A DNA stretch of 64,000 nt from Isoetes taiwanensis (taxonomy: Eukaryota > Streptophyta > Lycopodiopsida > Isoetales > Isoetaceae). Shown here piece by piece: positions 37,691-50,083 of this stretch. A program made the position numbers and the translations under genes. The notes beneath the pieces were generated by a model. It saw only the letters and a list, made by a program, of their open reading frames with translations. It made no database searches and had not been told where the DNA came from. Each line of letters starts with the position of its first letter. The stretch's first letter is position 1. The DNA is taken from assembly GCA_021234155.1 (NCBI GenBank), contig JAJEKV010000017.1, forward strand, positions 2,912,885-2,976,884, in the 5' to 3' direction.

Positions 37691-38108
37691 TCTGAAGTAG
37701 ACTGCACACGATAATGCATACTGGTTCTTAAGAGTGTGCTTATTCAGTTGGCGGTAATCAATGCACATTCTGGTGCCATCCTTCTTCTTGACGAAGAGTA
37801 TCGGGGCCCCAAATGGTGACATACTAGGTCGAATGAAGCCTAATTCGAGGAGCTCTTGCAACTGCTTCTTAAGCTCTGTTGATTCAGGAATACTCATTCG
37901 ATATGGAGCCTTGCTAGCGTGCTTTGTACCTGGTTCCAAGGTAAATTTCACATGCCACACCTCCAAAAGGTGGCAGTCGATGAATTTCTTCGGAAAAAAG
38001 GTCATGGTATTCTCGCAGAACAACTGCTATTGTTGGAGGCAAGTAATGTACCCACACGACAAGTGAGAGACAAGAGGTGCTTGAAAGTTGTTGTAAACAA
38101 CGTTTCAA
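37690..38108 (-). pseudogene. Gypsy reverse transcriptase, N-terminal part
   Basis: Reads [57 protein letters not shown] and [20 protein letters not shown], the standard start of Ty3/gypsy RT. A shift lies near 38000. Confidence 0.9.
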
Positions 38109-38256
38109 ATATAGAGAATTTGAAGGGACACTTGAATAGCCCTGAACATCTCACCAAGGAGAATGTGCTCTGGACTTGGTATCGTGTGTGTATCCCAAGG
38201 AGTAGCTTCGCGTGGGTATATGCGTAGTAGGCCCATTTAATGGCAAAATATAACAA

Positions 38257-41174
38257 GAAAACGAAAGGGTGTACAGTAGAACTTTTAGTTCACATTCCAT
38301 ATGAATACGGAAATAATGAAGATAAGAGTTCCTATACTAAATGTTAAACATGTCCACTAGGACTTAGGGTGGCATATTTCCCTGTGGGATTTGTGATGAG
38401 CACTTGAGGATCAAGGCAAACTAAGGTTAGAGAGTCTAAAAAGTGTGGGGTCAAAATCACAAGATGTATATGGTACAAGATAAACGAGTTGAGGGAATAC
38501 TTCTGCGGCAAGTATGGACATAGCTAGGTGGCTATGTCAAAGAATCACTATGAGTCTAGACTTAGGGTTGGCTCACGCATGTGAGTATATCACATCATTA
38601 CACGATAGGGATGGTGGATGTTGGAAGGACTTAGTAGTATCAAATACTACACTAGTGAGGATATTAAGGATGTCGACTGTGACATTCAGATGCATGTCAT
38701 ATTGGAAGATAGTAGAGTATTCATACAGGGCAAATGAAATATTACTTAACAAGGTTTAAAGAATAAGCATAATGATATGCTTATATGCAGAGAGATTGGA
38801 TTAAGTATGATCCATTAGAGATAAGCATTCAAATTATCCCAATGGTTGGAGTTGACTATCTTAGGTACATGGTTCTAAGGGATATGAAAAGAGTTTAAAT
38901 CAGGGAAGATAGCTAGGGTAAGTCTAGTATATATAGTAATGTTACATTCAAAACATCCCGAGGATGGTTGGAATAGAATTGAAATAACAGATAATGGGAA
39001 GTTAACTATTCAAAGGGTCTAGATACCAAGGAATTAATTCAGCATTATAAGCTGAAAGTATCTATTGGGTTTCGGGAATAAAAAAATGTATAAAATATCG
39101 CAATGGAAGAAAAGAAGGACGATGACTTTAGCGATAAAAATCAAGACGAGGTGTATAGATCAGAAGGGGTGAACTTATATAGACCAACGATCCATATATC
39201 CTAAGAGTTACTGTACTCCCAAGGAACAATTCTAGACCCCGAAGTATAGGCTGGGGGGTCCCTTGCATTGAGGTACGCACCTCTTATGAGGTATGACTTT
39301 GAGACTCTTAAAAGGGTAAGGAATTAGAGAACCATATGGCGGTTACTAACAAGATTTGAACATAGGGGTTTTTTATCATGACATCGAGAGTGTGCAATGC
39401 CCCCGTCTCATTATGAGGGAGCCAACGTGCGATGATATTTGAAAGGGACCAAAAGTTGAAGTTGATATGATAACTTAAGAAAATAGGTTAATTGTGATAA
39501 AGCATGGCGGAACACAAAGGATATTTAACTAAAGGAACCTTTAGAAAAGGCTTGTGACTGTGGTAGAAACCTTTGGAATTATGGCATAATCCGGTATGGG
39601 TATCATAGTTTATGTACGAGGTTAAAGTACCGTAAGATACTAAGAAAATGGTTGAAATAGCTAGAGACCTATCAAAATGTAGACACCATATACCATTTCA
39701 ACATAGAGTTGGCTACTGCCCATTTGGGAAGTCTGTGGCTCAGCCACATCATAAAGGTATATAGGCAATGGGTTTTGTCTCAAAGAACTACCACGATTAT
39801 ACTTTAGCTAAGTTAGAGCAGAGCTCTAGCATTGGGGGATGAGGACATATGTTTACTATGTACGTACTTGATACACATATAATAAACAATCTAAGTAGTG
39901 ACACGGGGAGAGAAAAATGAGTGTACCGCAAAGTTACCGATGAAGGGTCTGGAGATATGTTCGAAATGTGCAAACAACAGTCAATCTGTTGCATGCTAAG
40001 GTATGGTGTTCTAGTTGGCAACGACCCATAGAATAAAGCTCGAGGTGATGGATAGTACAATAGCACAATTCGAAGATAGGTAGCGAATAGCAGTTCCCTG
40101 CTAGAAGTTCAAATGTGTCTTGCATAGACACCTAAAACTAGATTTCCCATATGATCCATACCCAGATCAGGCAGAGGTGAACGCCAGGGTTACATGGATG
40201 TGTAAGTTAGAAGGGGCTCGAACATCGATGCAAGCCCAGGTTATATCAAATGCAGGTATTGTAGGAAGGCTCACAAAATGCAAGACAGGCACCCTGATGA
40301 TTCCAGGTAACTTACGATTCATACGAAGGCTCGCTCGCCAAGTTAGGGCATGACTATGGCTTAGATGAGGATGCCAAGCCATTTGGAATGCGACAACATC
40401 GGCATAACGTCATGACAGAGAAATGTAATGACTAGGACAACGTTGAATCATAACCCCCAATGATTGGTGGGTTAACAACATAGGGGGTATATAATAGCGG
40501 CTTAGAAGCCACAAGACGGTTAACGAATACGTAAAGGAGTAAATGGATTGGTGACTCTACGGAATGAAGGTCACAGCCAAAGGGTGAAGTTTATATGCTG
40601 TGCCAGGCGTAAGGGCCGAGATACTGAAAATTGGCCATAGACGTAGAAAACATATTGAAGAAGGGAAGGAATGAAGGACCCATATCAATGATATTTAGCG
40701 ACCTGGATAGGAAGGTTATTACCTAACATGAAGGGTGGTCTCTGCTAACATGCAAAGATAGATTTCCGGCTTGAAAGGCAGCAAGAGCTGAAAAGCTTAT
40801 TTAAAGATTTGGTATATGGCTTAGGGAAGAAGACTTCCATGTCCTAGGACAACATGGTGAATTGGATTCATCAAGAACCTTTTTAATAGAAGAGGCCTAT
40901 CTTGAGAGTTCTTTGAGTGGTACTAAGCTTTATGATATTCACATAATCCCTTGGACATATAAGTTCATTTGTGGAACTTAATGACGTTTAGGCACTATAG
41001 TAATGGTTGGAAAAAATACTTCGCCCCAACCATATCTAGATACCCTAGAAGGAGGTGATTAGTCAACAATGGTTGGATGCCATTGGACCGTTACGGTAGA
41101 ACAACTCCAAAAGAGGTAGGCCATCGTCAATTTGATATAGGCGTGTGGCGTAGATGAATAATCACGACCACATA
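38257..41174. other. Long stretch without readable genes
   Basis: No ORF with protein-like composition was seen on either strand. The plus strand is rich in purines (AGG, GGA), which may betray very old coding sequence on the minus strand, possibly the lost gag/protease end of the gypsy element or an older copy. I could not identify it. Confidence 0.4.
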
Positions 41175-41490
41175 TGTGACGCTCCCCGAATCCATACGAT
41201 GCTCCCATCGTATAAATACGGGAAATTCCCCTCCCATGGTGAATCCATCACCATGGAAAGGCCATCCGTCTGTCTCGGACCACTTGTGATGTTATGGCGT
41301 ATTTCCTTTGTTATGTTGGTATTCTGTTGTTAGTTGTATTGATGATGATGGGACACCCTTCGTGGTGGTATATTATTTATTAGTATTGTTGCTAGGTGCT
41401 AACATGTATGTACGCTTCCGCTATATAGGATTCCCATAGAAGGCGTGGGACGAATGACACCTCCGTGTCCTTCACCCGGACACTATACTT
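41175..41490. repeat. LTR-like fragments related to the inverted pair
   Basis: 41175-41290 begins TGTGACGCTCCCCGAATCC and resembles the start of the right arm at 17644. 41350-41490 (CGCTTCCGCTATATAGGATT, then GGCGTGGGACGAATGACACC) resembles the left arm at about 17405-17530 in plus orientation. So the two halves correspond to opposite arms of the 17644-centred palindrome, in a different order. Confidence 0.7.
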
Positions 41491-42097
41491 CTGTATTGAT
41501 GTTGGTCGGGAAAAATAAGCTAACTTATCAAGGTAAAGATTCCACCACTTCTTAATCCATTATCTGTTAAGTGCCAGGGTCCATACTTATGCGTATTCTA
41601 TGGCATGTGGAATAGTTTGGAATTCTTCCCACGTAATAGAAACATGTAATGTATCCATCTTCAATGAGATCTCATGCACATTATGTAATTTAGTTGAATG
41701 TTATTAAGAGCAGAACATGATTCCCATTATGACATGTGAAAACTTGTTGCAGTGGTCATGGCAAAAGGAAAAAAAAAAGACATGACATCATGGAAATACA
41801 AAAATCAACTAGTCTTTTTGGAATATGTAGCATTATGACAGGGGGTTTCTTTTGTATTTTTGTACTTTTTTTCCAATAGTTTTTATATGATTTGACGACT
41901 GTATTTCGTGAGACATACTAATCGGTATATCTAGAGTGCACATACTGTCACTCCAAATTTAGTGGCATTTTTCAATGGTTATACCTATGATTTCTCTACA
42001 TATCCGAAAGTCAAACATGCAAGCATCGAACAAAGTATTTTAGGGTTATTTAGAGTTTGCTTCACATTTTCTTCTTTCAAGGGCTCGACGAGGCAAA

Positions 42098-42203
42098 GGC
42101 AAAGGAGCCACATCTCAGGATTTTTTGTGCAACTACGTGGATTCCGGAAAGGCAAATGAGCCACATCTCAGGATTTTTTGTGCAACTAGGTGGATTCCGG
42201 ATT
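42098..42203. repeat. 53 bp tandem duplication
   Basis: Two copies of a unit starting GGCAAAGGAGCCACATCTC at 42098 and 42151, with two or three differences. Confidence 0.9.
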
Positions 42204-42319
42204 GTACAGCCTAGTAGGTTTTGGGAGTTCCAGAATTTTTTCTCTGTGGAGTTCCTCTTGCATGTCTCTCCTGTAACGCCCCTTTTTTTTCAGAAAACCT
42301 TTTTCCTTTTCGTTCCAAA

Positions 42320-42410
42320 ATCATTCTACAGGGTGAAGATGGATTCGAACCTATTTTTGTAGCTCTTCTTGCCCCAGTTCCTGCAGCTTTAGCGATTACA
42401 GGGCAGGGCA
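42320..42410 (-). repeat. Possible tRNA-derived SINE head
   Basis: On the minus strand GGTTCGAATCC (about 42328-42338) is a consensus pol III B box, and ATCGCTAAAGCTGCAGG about 40 bases before it weakly resembles an A box. No full tRNA fold was found. Confidence 0.3.
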
Positions 42411-43120
42411 GCGGCCGCAGGGACACGGCCGGCTGCATATTCTGAGCCTCCTTATAGCCAAGATGGAGACAGAAAACTCGACCTGTGATTTGTAGGTCGA
42501 TGACAGGGCCGCAGGTTATGGTTGTGTTAATAACATCCAAGCATTTGCCCAGGGTAAGTTGCGTATCTTTTAAAGCTAAATTGCATATTTACATCAATTG
42601 TTAACCATAGATTGTTATTCCAGATGCCTGATGCCCGAAGAAAGCTTTGCCAGGGTTTGCTTGATTTCCAGCAGGTTATAGACGGTTCAATCTAGTATAT
42701 ACAGAAAATGGTCTTCACTTTGATATACATAGAAAATGATTCAATCTGGTAGGACTATTAATTGCTTCATGCCAAATCCTTCTTCTACAAGAGCCCAAGT
42801 TGAAGGAACATATCAGTCGGATGTTTCAGGGTGAACAAAACAGGTACATAAAACAATCTTGAAAACATCAAAGTTAAGCTGCACCTTTGGCTTTGTGAAT
42901 GGCTTGGAAGAAAACGGGATTCACCATATCTTTCTTGCTGTCATTGGATCAATATGGATGTGCTTTGCAAGTTGCAACATGCATTACATTTCCAAAAGAG
43001 GCCTATTACGCCACTAAAAGTCATCTGGGAAAATCGAACTGCAATTGTCAAGTGAATTACATTCTGCTTCAAAGTTTTGCCATCTATATGCTTTCAAGTG
43101 TATCATTTTTTACCCCTGCT

Positions 43121-43246
43121 GTTTGACTGATATATGCAAGCCCATCATGTTTTCCACTAGGTATTGGATGCTAGTACATGTGTTGTTTGACTGATATATG
43201 CAAGCCTATCATGTTTTCCTCTAGGTATTGGATGCTAGTGCATGTT
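43121..43246. repeat. 64 bp tandem duplication
   Basis: GTTTGACTGATATATGCAAG begins copies at 43121 and 43185; the units differ at only a few bases. Confidence 0.9.
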
Positions 43247-43980
43247 CATGCATTCAGGCGATAACATGATGTGTTTTGCCTTGCTGGTCAGATTGTTCTT
43301 GCTAGCCGCCAATTTAGTGGAACGAGAAGCTGATGGCTCCAAGCTCCAAATGCTACATATCCAGTAAGTGTGGCTTTCATTATTGCTTTGCAATTAAATA
43401 GACGATATTAATTTTATTCTTGTTTGTTCTCTTAAGACATTTCTTATGCAGGAATGAAGCTTCAAACACTCTATTTTGGTGCAATTGTCCGACCCTGTTA
43501 TCATATCATGATGGATGGTTAAACTCTGGGTTCAAATTCCAGACCAAGTCTACTATGGCTATAAGCCATCGCTCCTCCCAGGAATTATGCACACGAATTA
43601 GGTGCACAACTATTTAAAAAATTGCAGTTGCTCTTCATAGCTATTGTGATATAGAGAAAAATTATGCTTTTATGCCATTCATATACATGATACAATGTTG
43701 TGAAGAATCAAATTCCGTTTCTATACCATTCTTTGCTTGTCAACTTGGTTCTTTACTCATTCTTCTTGCTCTTTTATTATACATCATCGTAGTTTTGCCC
43801 TTTTTTTTCTTTACATCTATTTAGCAAAGAGACTAGATGAATTACGTTGTCGTTCAACTCAACCTAGAGGAGAATTCTTACCATTCTTACCATTCAACTC
43901 AACCTAGAGGACGATTCTTACTATTTTGTTCCATTTCCTGCTTCTTTGTTAGGGCCCGAAGGGCCCAAATTTTTTTTATA

Positions 43981-44445
43981 ATATAACAACTAACACATAA
44001 CTACTATTAATATTAATTAACATAAACCATTGGATCTAACACATTTGAATTATAAATCCCCCTGAAACCCCCTTTGGTTTGGGTGCATATTCACACGGGG
44101 GGTGACATAGGGCAGCGAGAGCCCCTAAAATCGTATAATACATGTATAAAATCAACACCATTTAGTAAATTCCCCCAAACCTTATAGTATATTGCTAACC
44201 TCAATATACTGTATACAAAAAATTGTACAAGCATACCCCACAAACGAGGGTCGTTATGTATGGCCTTGATCGAGGAATAAAGGGCAAATATGCCCATCCA
44301 ACAGCTCTCGATGCCCGGAGTTACCCCCCGTGTGAATATGCACCCAAACCAAAGGGGGTTTCAGGGGGATTTATAATTCAAATGTGTTAGATCCAATGGT
44401 TTATGTTAATTAATATTAATAGTAGTTATGTGTTAGTTGTTATAT
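43981..44445. mobile_element. 465 bp element with perfect 123 bp terminal inverted repeats
   Basis: 43981-44103 and 44323-44445 are exact reverse complements over 123 bases (outer end ATATAACAACTAACACATAA, inner end CACACGGGGGGT). The 219 bp centre has no coding sequence. Perfect identity implies either recent origin or conversion between arms. No convincing target duplication was seen; GGGCCCGAAGGGCCC lies just left of it. It could be a Mutator-like or foldback miniature element. Confidence 0.9.
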
Positions 44446-45362
44446 CTATACGGGCAACCAAAAATAGACATGAATAACAAATTTTAGAGGGTATAAGTTA
44501 TTCAGGAAAAAAGTGGAAACATTTTAAAAAGGGGTTATGGTTAAAAAAGATGTACGTTAAACATTAATCTGGGCAATTCAAGTCGATGAAATTATTTGTT
44601 GTGTTGAAGCTAAGAACGACACCTTCCACTTTGTTCTGTTTGTGGCAACAAAGTAATTGCTTATATAAATAATAAGGGAACATTGCTAGCATTTAGAAAC
44701 CAATAGATTGGCTTGAAATTGATTCATTATTAACAAATAAAAATATACCCTTACCTCCTTTAGTTGATCCATCTGTTCTTTCCATTCTTCTATTGTCAGT
44801 GATTTAGAAAGATTCCATGTTGATCCTATTGCACACCACAGTAGGAAATTCATCCATGACTGACATCCTATTGCAACACCGCAATGAGAAATCCTTATGC
44901 TCATTACTGTAGAAAAATTCCATGTTGTGAATAATGCTTATGTGATTTTAAATGACATCCTAAATTCTATTGCTTGTATGCTCTTAACCTATTGCAACAA
45001 GGGTCAAACACAAGGAATATGTGAAGCGCTAAAGTCTAGCTACTAAACATGTAGGAACTTGAAGTGCAAGCTGAAATGAATCTATCTCAGATGATATTTC
45101 TACCCAAATGTAGAAAGAGCACGAGAATGTGATTATCGTATATTTAAATGTGTGGTTTAGATGACTATATCACATTCAACGGCCAAGATGAGCAGCTGAG
45201 ACTCGATCTAGATCCTCTGATGCTATTGGCCATAAATTAACAAGCAAGATTTTAGCCCGCCTATTTAGGCGCCTCCATCTCCCTCCGCCTCTGTTTGGAA
45301 GGCAACCGGATCATGTCTCCGCCATCTGCTTGCCGCCTCTGCGCCATGTCTTTACCTCTGAT

Positions 45363-45724
45363 CTGCTGCCCAGTGTTGTTACGTACTTACCGTGCCTGTA
45401 CGGTATTGTAAGTATTTTACGTATCATACCTCGTAATGTACCTCTGAGTTTTTAACGTACAAAAAAAAAACCAGTACGTTTAAAAGTGTTGTTACCGTAC
45501 CTATAAAATACGTACCGTACCTATAAAATACTTGTAAAATACTTACAGTACCTATAAAATACCTATAAAATATGTACCGTACCTTTACCATACTTGTGTT
45601 GAAAACTCTAAAAATTTGAAGCAAAAACATTTCATTTTTTATTCCGTACGTACCGTACCTCTGGTACGGTATGCTAAGTACTTGAACGGTACCATACTCG
45701 TACGGAAACAACACTGCTGCTGCC
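45363..45724. mobile_element. hAT MITE with perfect 8 bp target duplication
   Basis: The element is 45371-45716 (346 bp), from CAGTGTTGTT to AACAACACTG, and is flanked by CTGCTGCC at 45363-45370 and 45717-45724. The CAGTG terminus and 8 bp duplication are those of hAT transposons. The interior is a tandem array of GTACCGTACCTATAAAATAC-like units, and the subterminal parts are also rich in GTAC/TACGG. No coding region. Confidence 0.93.
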
Positions 45725-45837
45725 TAAGGCAGCAAACTTCTGCTCTTTTGAAGCAATCTTCTGCTCAAAAGATGTCGCCTCTGATCTGCCTGCCGCCTTT
45801 GATCTGCATCAGGGGATGCTCGTATATAGAGTCCGAG

Positions 45838-45912
45838 ATGTGGTATTTCCGGCCCTTTTTGGTGGTATTTCCGGCCACCCAATATCAGCCAAGTGGTATT
45901 CCCGGCCCGGGG
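45838..45912 (+). repeat. TGGTATTTCCGGCC short repeats
   Basis: Three copies of TGGTATTtCcGGCC at about 45840, 45863 and 45894. Four more degenerate copies (TGGTATTTCTGGC, TGGTGTTTCTGGCC, TGGTATTTATGGCC) lie at about 46495-46555 in the same orientation. Confidence 0.75.
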
Positions 45913-46123
45913 GGTGCACCTCTATATATGGACAGATGGCATCTGCGTTCGAGGGGTCATAGAAAAACCCTTGTATACGGCTTTTTGGAGTAGAAAAACC
46001 CATACCATACGGTTTTTCGAACTAACATACAATATAGACCCTATCCGTAGATTTACGATTGATTGTGCCAAATTATATAATCCCTTTCCGACTTTGTACC
46101 TTTTGTGAAGACCCTTTGTGCCA

Positions 46124-46271
46124 AATTATATAATCCTACCGTGGAGTGTCGAGGTATCACTGTCTCTTTGGGGCAGTTCTCCTTCCTCCTCACTTGCTTT
46201 GTAACATTACCATTCTTTTAATATATTGCTGACACAGTTCTTCAAAAAAAAAAAAATTATATAATCCTACC
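46124..46271 (+). mobile_element. Short LINE/SINE stub with perfect 17 bp target duplication
   Basis: The insert 46141-46254 ends in a poly-A run and is flanked by AATTATATAATCCTACC at 46124-46140 and 46255-46271. The body ends TTAATATATTGCTGACACAG, like the 3' end of plant L1 elements. Length and long target duplication show insertion by LINE machinery. Confidence 0.9.
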
Positions 46272-48496
46272 TTTTGTGTACCTTTTGTGCCAAATTATAT
46301 AATCCCTTTCCGACTTTGTACCTTTTTCCGTCAAATGGATCAGCTCCCCAAATCGATCATCTACGAAATCTCTCCTTCCCGCCCGTATGAGCTCCCGACC
46401 GTATACCTACGACCAAGGCAATAAAAAAACCCTAAAAGTTCACTCGTACGTACGTGACCATTGAGTGAACCCCCCTTGATTCCCGGCCAAAAAAATGGTA
46501 TTTCTGGCAAAAAAGAGTGGTGTTTCTGGCCAGAAATATGGTATTTATGGCCAAAAAATGAGCGTGAAACTATGAGGCGGGGCTGAAATCTTTGGTCGAA
46601 TCCTTCTTGCAGCTCCCTGGATGGCTCGAAATGCTTCGAAAGCCCTTCCAATCGCTTTGTCTTCCTCTTTAACACTAGTTTGATGAAGAGAGGAAGCGAT
46701 TTGAGCTCAGACAGGGCTGAATCGAGCAAAAAGGACCCAAAACAGTTGGTTTTGGGCTTGAAATTGCGAAGTGTGGCTGATAACAAATGGCCGAAAAAAC
46801 CACAAAAAAAGTCCGGATTGGCATATCCCGGACTTTAAATACGCCGGTCCTGCATCAGGGCGCTTGCCTTCTGAACATCTGAGGTTTGGAGTTTGCTTGC
46901 ATTCCAAGCATCTTAGCCTCTGTTGCCACCTCTGTTGCAGCTTAGCAAGAGACGAAGCAATAAGGTGAAGAATGAACTTTTACAGCCATTTCAGCCAGAA
47001 GTGGGCTACAAGCTCTTTAAGTACTAGGTAATTGCCAGGAGGAGGGGCATTTCGCGCTGTAAAGAGCCCCGATGGCCACGCCAAACGAGGCAGTGCACGA
47101 GCGACGGAGCTGCGAGTGTGCCACCAAGTTTGGCGGCGCCGCCGGTTCCCTTTACAGCCGGAATGCCCGAGTCATAGCAATTACTGGACGTAATGACCAG
47201 TACCTTTAAATTTCCACTCCTCTGCTTTGATCCAACAGATCCTTTGCATGAAGGGAAGCTGGCCACATGAAATTTCATTGTTGAATCTTCAAAAAAACAG
47301 TTGGTTTATGTGATCTTCCAAGATCAAGAAGTGGCTATAGTGAAGAAAGTGAATGTTTGAAGAACCGCTCAACTGCCCAGATGAAATTTCTTTGTTAAAT
47401 CTTCCAAGCTCAACAAGTGGCCGTATTAAAGAACCGACCAGAGATGCAAACTGGTTATAACTGAAGCCTTCAATAGTTGCCCTTAGTCTTGTCCTATTTT
47501 AAACCTACTCAAATAAAAAACCATGACGCCTGGCCTGGCCTTCAAGTTAAGTGCTCTAAAACTGTTTTTTCTTGGGCTCCTTCTTCGCCACACAAGCTGA
47601 TTCAAACACCACAAAGGCAAATCCAGTTCAGATAATCGTATCTAGTAGCAAATAAGGAAGAACATAAATTAGAAGAATCATTAGGGCGGATTTGGGGTCT
47701 CAAAATGGCCCATATCTTGGATGCCAGAATTCCACGTCATGTTTCTCGCGACCAATGATGTTTGCGCATTTTTTTCCAAAGTCAGTATTAGTTGGCAAGT
47801 AGAAAGAGGAGCAGGCTTACTTGGCATCCACATGGCGAAATTTCATAGGACATGTGTGTGCATTCATTGCAACCACATTAATGGCCCGCATTTTTCGAAA
47901 ATCGTATCGCGGACCAAAATAATGGCTACTTTTCCCGCCTACTGTGCACATGCCCACATGCACCAACCACCTTATCAAATTTTGGCACCAAGATTTCCAT
48001 TGTTCACATTAGCGCCGCTACGTGCATCCTCTCCGCCTTCGCTCTTCATTTGGAATCCAAGTCTCCAATAGTGTCTGTGTTTTTGCGGGGCGAGCATAGA
48101 GTTAAGCAACAACGGCGAGGCGATGTGCGGACAAGCAAACGTACGTTACATGCCATGTTTTTACTACCCAAATTTTCATTCTGAAGTTTTCCTACTTTTC
48201 AGCTCTTCCCATTCATCGTATTGCTCTCTGCCATTCATTCTTACAATTCAACGACCGATCGATCTGACGGTGGAAGGATATCTATCCATAGGCTCGTGGG
48301 TGAGAATGCTATCCTTAACGAAGGGTGACTATGGAGTTACATCGCCGGAGCGACATTCATACGCAATGAATAGGTAGAACTATAGGGTTCAAAATAAATG
48401 CTATGGATAGTATATTGCAAAAAAAAAAAGGGAAGGGAGGGGGGAAAGGGATTTGAAGAGGAGGATATTTGCAAATTTGCACCCTCAATAATACAT
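46272..48496. other. Gene-free stretch
   Basis: Short ORFs of random composition only. A segment near 47185-47217 (CATTACTGG-type words, then CCAGTACCTTTAAATTT) is similar in reverse complement to 52680-52710, so both belong to an unnamed dispersed repeat. Confidence 0.4.
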
Positions 48497-48564
48497 GGAT
48501 CACACCATGCGAAAATGCATATGCACTTTGTAAATGTGTAGTGAGATTTCGCGTCATGTGATCC
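48497..48564. repeat. 68 bp hairpin repeat, unit 1
   Basis: Starts GGATCACACCATGCGAAAAT and ends ATTTCGCGTCATGTGATCC; the ends pair over about 18 bases. Confidence 0.8.
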
Positions 48565-49258
48565 TTGCTTCTTTTTTCTTCCCTCTTCTTGATTTATATT
48601 CACTCACTGAATCAAATATTTTTCTTTGGGCTATATTTATCAGATGTCGGGGATTTGAGACTAGGGAAAAGCATTACTAGCATCGTTGTTGTCTAACATA
48701 TGGACATAAGAGACATGCTTTTCCAAGATATACATTCAGGGCAATGGGCATCTAGTTTTACGTTGTAAAGTTGTGGGAGCCGAGCTTGAAAGTCATCCCA
48801 TGATCTCTTTTAAGCGAATTGTGCAAGCCTTATGAGAATGGTGTCCTTGCAATGAAGAAATGTTTGATAAGACGTGCATCCAGGGTTGTTGAAAAAATGA
48901 GTTACAAAATATTTGCTCCATTAGAGGTGTTTACTAATGCCACGACACAAAAGCTCCAAAGACATATTGTATAAAATGTCGCTTTCATGAGCTTTTGGAT
49001 CAGTTAACTCAAAGTGTCACATATGGAAACATTGTTAGGTTTGATAAAATAACATAAAAATCTTATTTAATAAAGCTTTGGTTGTTGGTAAAGTGTTGGC
49101 TTATTGATTAAGTGTTTGTATTTTGCTTTGGGACCCTCTTTGAAAAAGTTTAGTTCATAAAAATAATATAACTTGGAATGATACATATTTTATATGCAAA
49201 TGGGAGACTATTGATGAGGGACTTGGTGTTATTATCTATTGACAACAAACAAGAAAGT

Positions 49259-49326
49259 GGATCACACCATGCGAATTTAGTATATTCCAACCTTTTAGCT
49301 TATATAAAATTAAGCTTGGTGTGATC
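49259..49326. repeat. 68 bp hairpin repeat, unit 2
   Basis: GGATCACACCATGCGAATTT at the left and AAGCTTGGTGTGATCT at the right; ends pair over 11 or more bases. Confidence 0.8.
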
Positions 49327-49657
49327 TTTTGGGAAAAAGATGACTTCCTATAGTAAAATTACTTTGATTATCTTTTAATAAAAGAAATATATATGTGTCT
49401 TATTTAAAGTTAAGTGTGGATATGTGACGTGCTCATTTATTGATAAAGTGTTTGCTTTTTGAAAATGGCTAATAACTTTATGTACTACTAGAGTTGGTAA
49501 AGTATTTTAGATGCAAATAGGATGTTTGATGTAATCCTTCTTAAAAAAAGATATGCTCTTTGAAAAGGACTAATAACTTTATGCACTTGGGGTGGTAAAG
49601 CATTAAATGAGAAGGGGTACTTGTGTTTAATTTTAATTTGACAACAAATAAGAAAGT

Positions 49658-49727
49658 GGATCACACGATGCTTAATTTAGTGTGTTCCATTTTTGTTGCA
49701 TATGTACTATTAAACTTGGTGTGATCC
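49658..49727. repeat. 70 bp hairpin repeat, unit 3
   Basis: GGATCACACGATGCTTAATT at the left and ACTTGGTGTGATCC at the right; inverted ends with one mismatch. Confidence 0.8.
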
Positions 49728-49854
49728 TTTTGAAAAATAATATGCTCTTAGAAAAGGTATAAAGACTTATGTACTTAAGAGTGGTAAAGCATTTTAGATA
49801 CAAATAGGAATGAGTACTTGTGTTTAATTTTAATTTGACAACAAATAAGAAAGT

Positions 49855-49924
49855 GGATCACACCATGCGAATTTAGTGTGTCCCTTTTTTTTTTTGCATA
49901 TGTATTATTCGTTTGGTGTGATCC
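49855..49924. repeat. 70 bp hairpin repeat, unit 4
   Basis: GGATCACACCATGCGAATTT at the left and GTTTGGTGTGATCC at the right; ends pair perfectly over 11 bases. Confidence 0.8.
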
Positions 49925-50083
49925 ATTTTGAAAAAAAAATAGCTTTCAAGTAAAAGGAAAGAAAGAAATATCTTATTTAAAGTGTAAAGTGTTAGTATAT
50001 AAAGTGTTGGTTTATTAAAATACTATTTGTTTACGCTAAGTTGTAAGTTCAATATTTGTGTTTCTATTTACTTTTTTACGCAA

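Larger units (their letters stand above)
32400..38256 (-). mobile_element. Ty3/gypsy chromovirus-type retroelement, decayed
   Basis: On the minus strand the order is reverse transcriptase (38023-36222, interrupted), RNase H (36198-35500), integrase (about 35470-33860, interrupted by the hAT-like insertion at 34655-35320), chromodomain (about 33640-33460), purine tract and 3' LTR (to about 32400). This order is that of Ty3/gypsy chromoviruses. Gag, protease and 5' LTR were not found upstream of 38256. Stops and shifts in each part make it inactive. Confidence 0.8.
49190..50000. repeat. About 200 bp degenerate tandem repeat carrying hairpins
   Basis: TTTGACAACAAATAAGAAAG recurs before hairpin units 3 and 4 (about 49637 and 49834), with the related GACAACAAACAAGAAAG before unit 2 (about 49241). 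TGGTAAAGCATT and similar words repeat with the same period of about 198 bases. Confidence 0.75.

Noticed and set aside
42320-42410. A tRNA gene around GGTTCGAATCC on the minus strand
   Set aside because: Only the B box is convincing; no cloverleaf could be drawn.
45424-45714. 96-codon frame with repeated YRYGT/YFIGT peptides
   Set aside because: It is the translation of the tandem array inside the hAT MITE.
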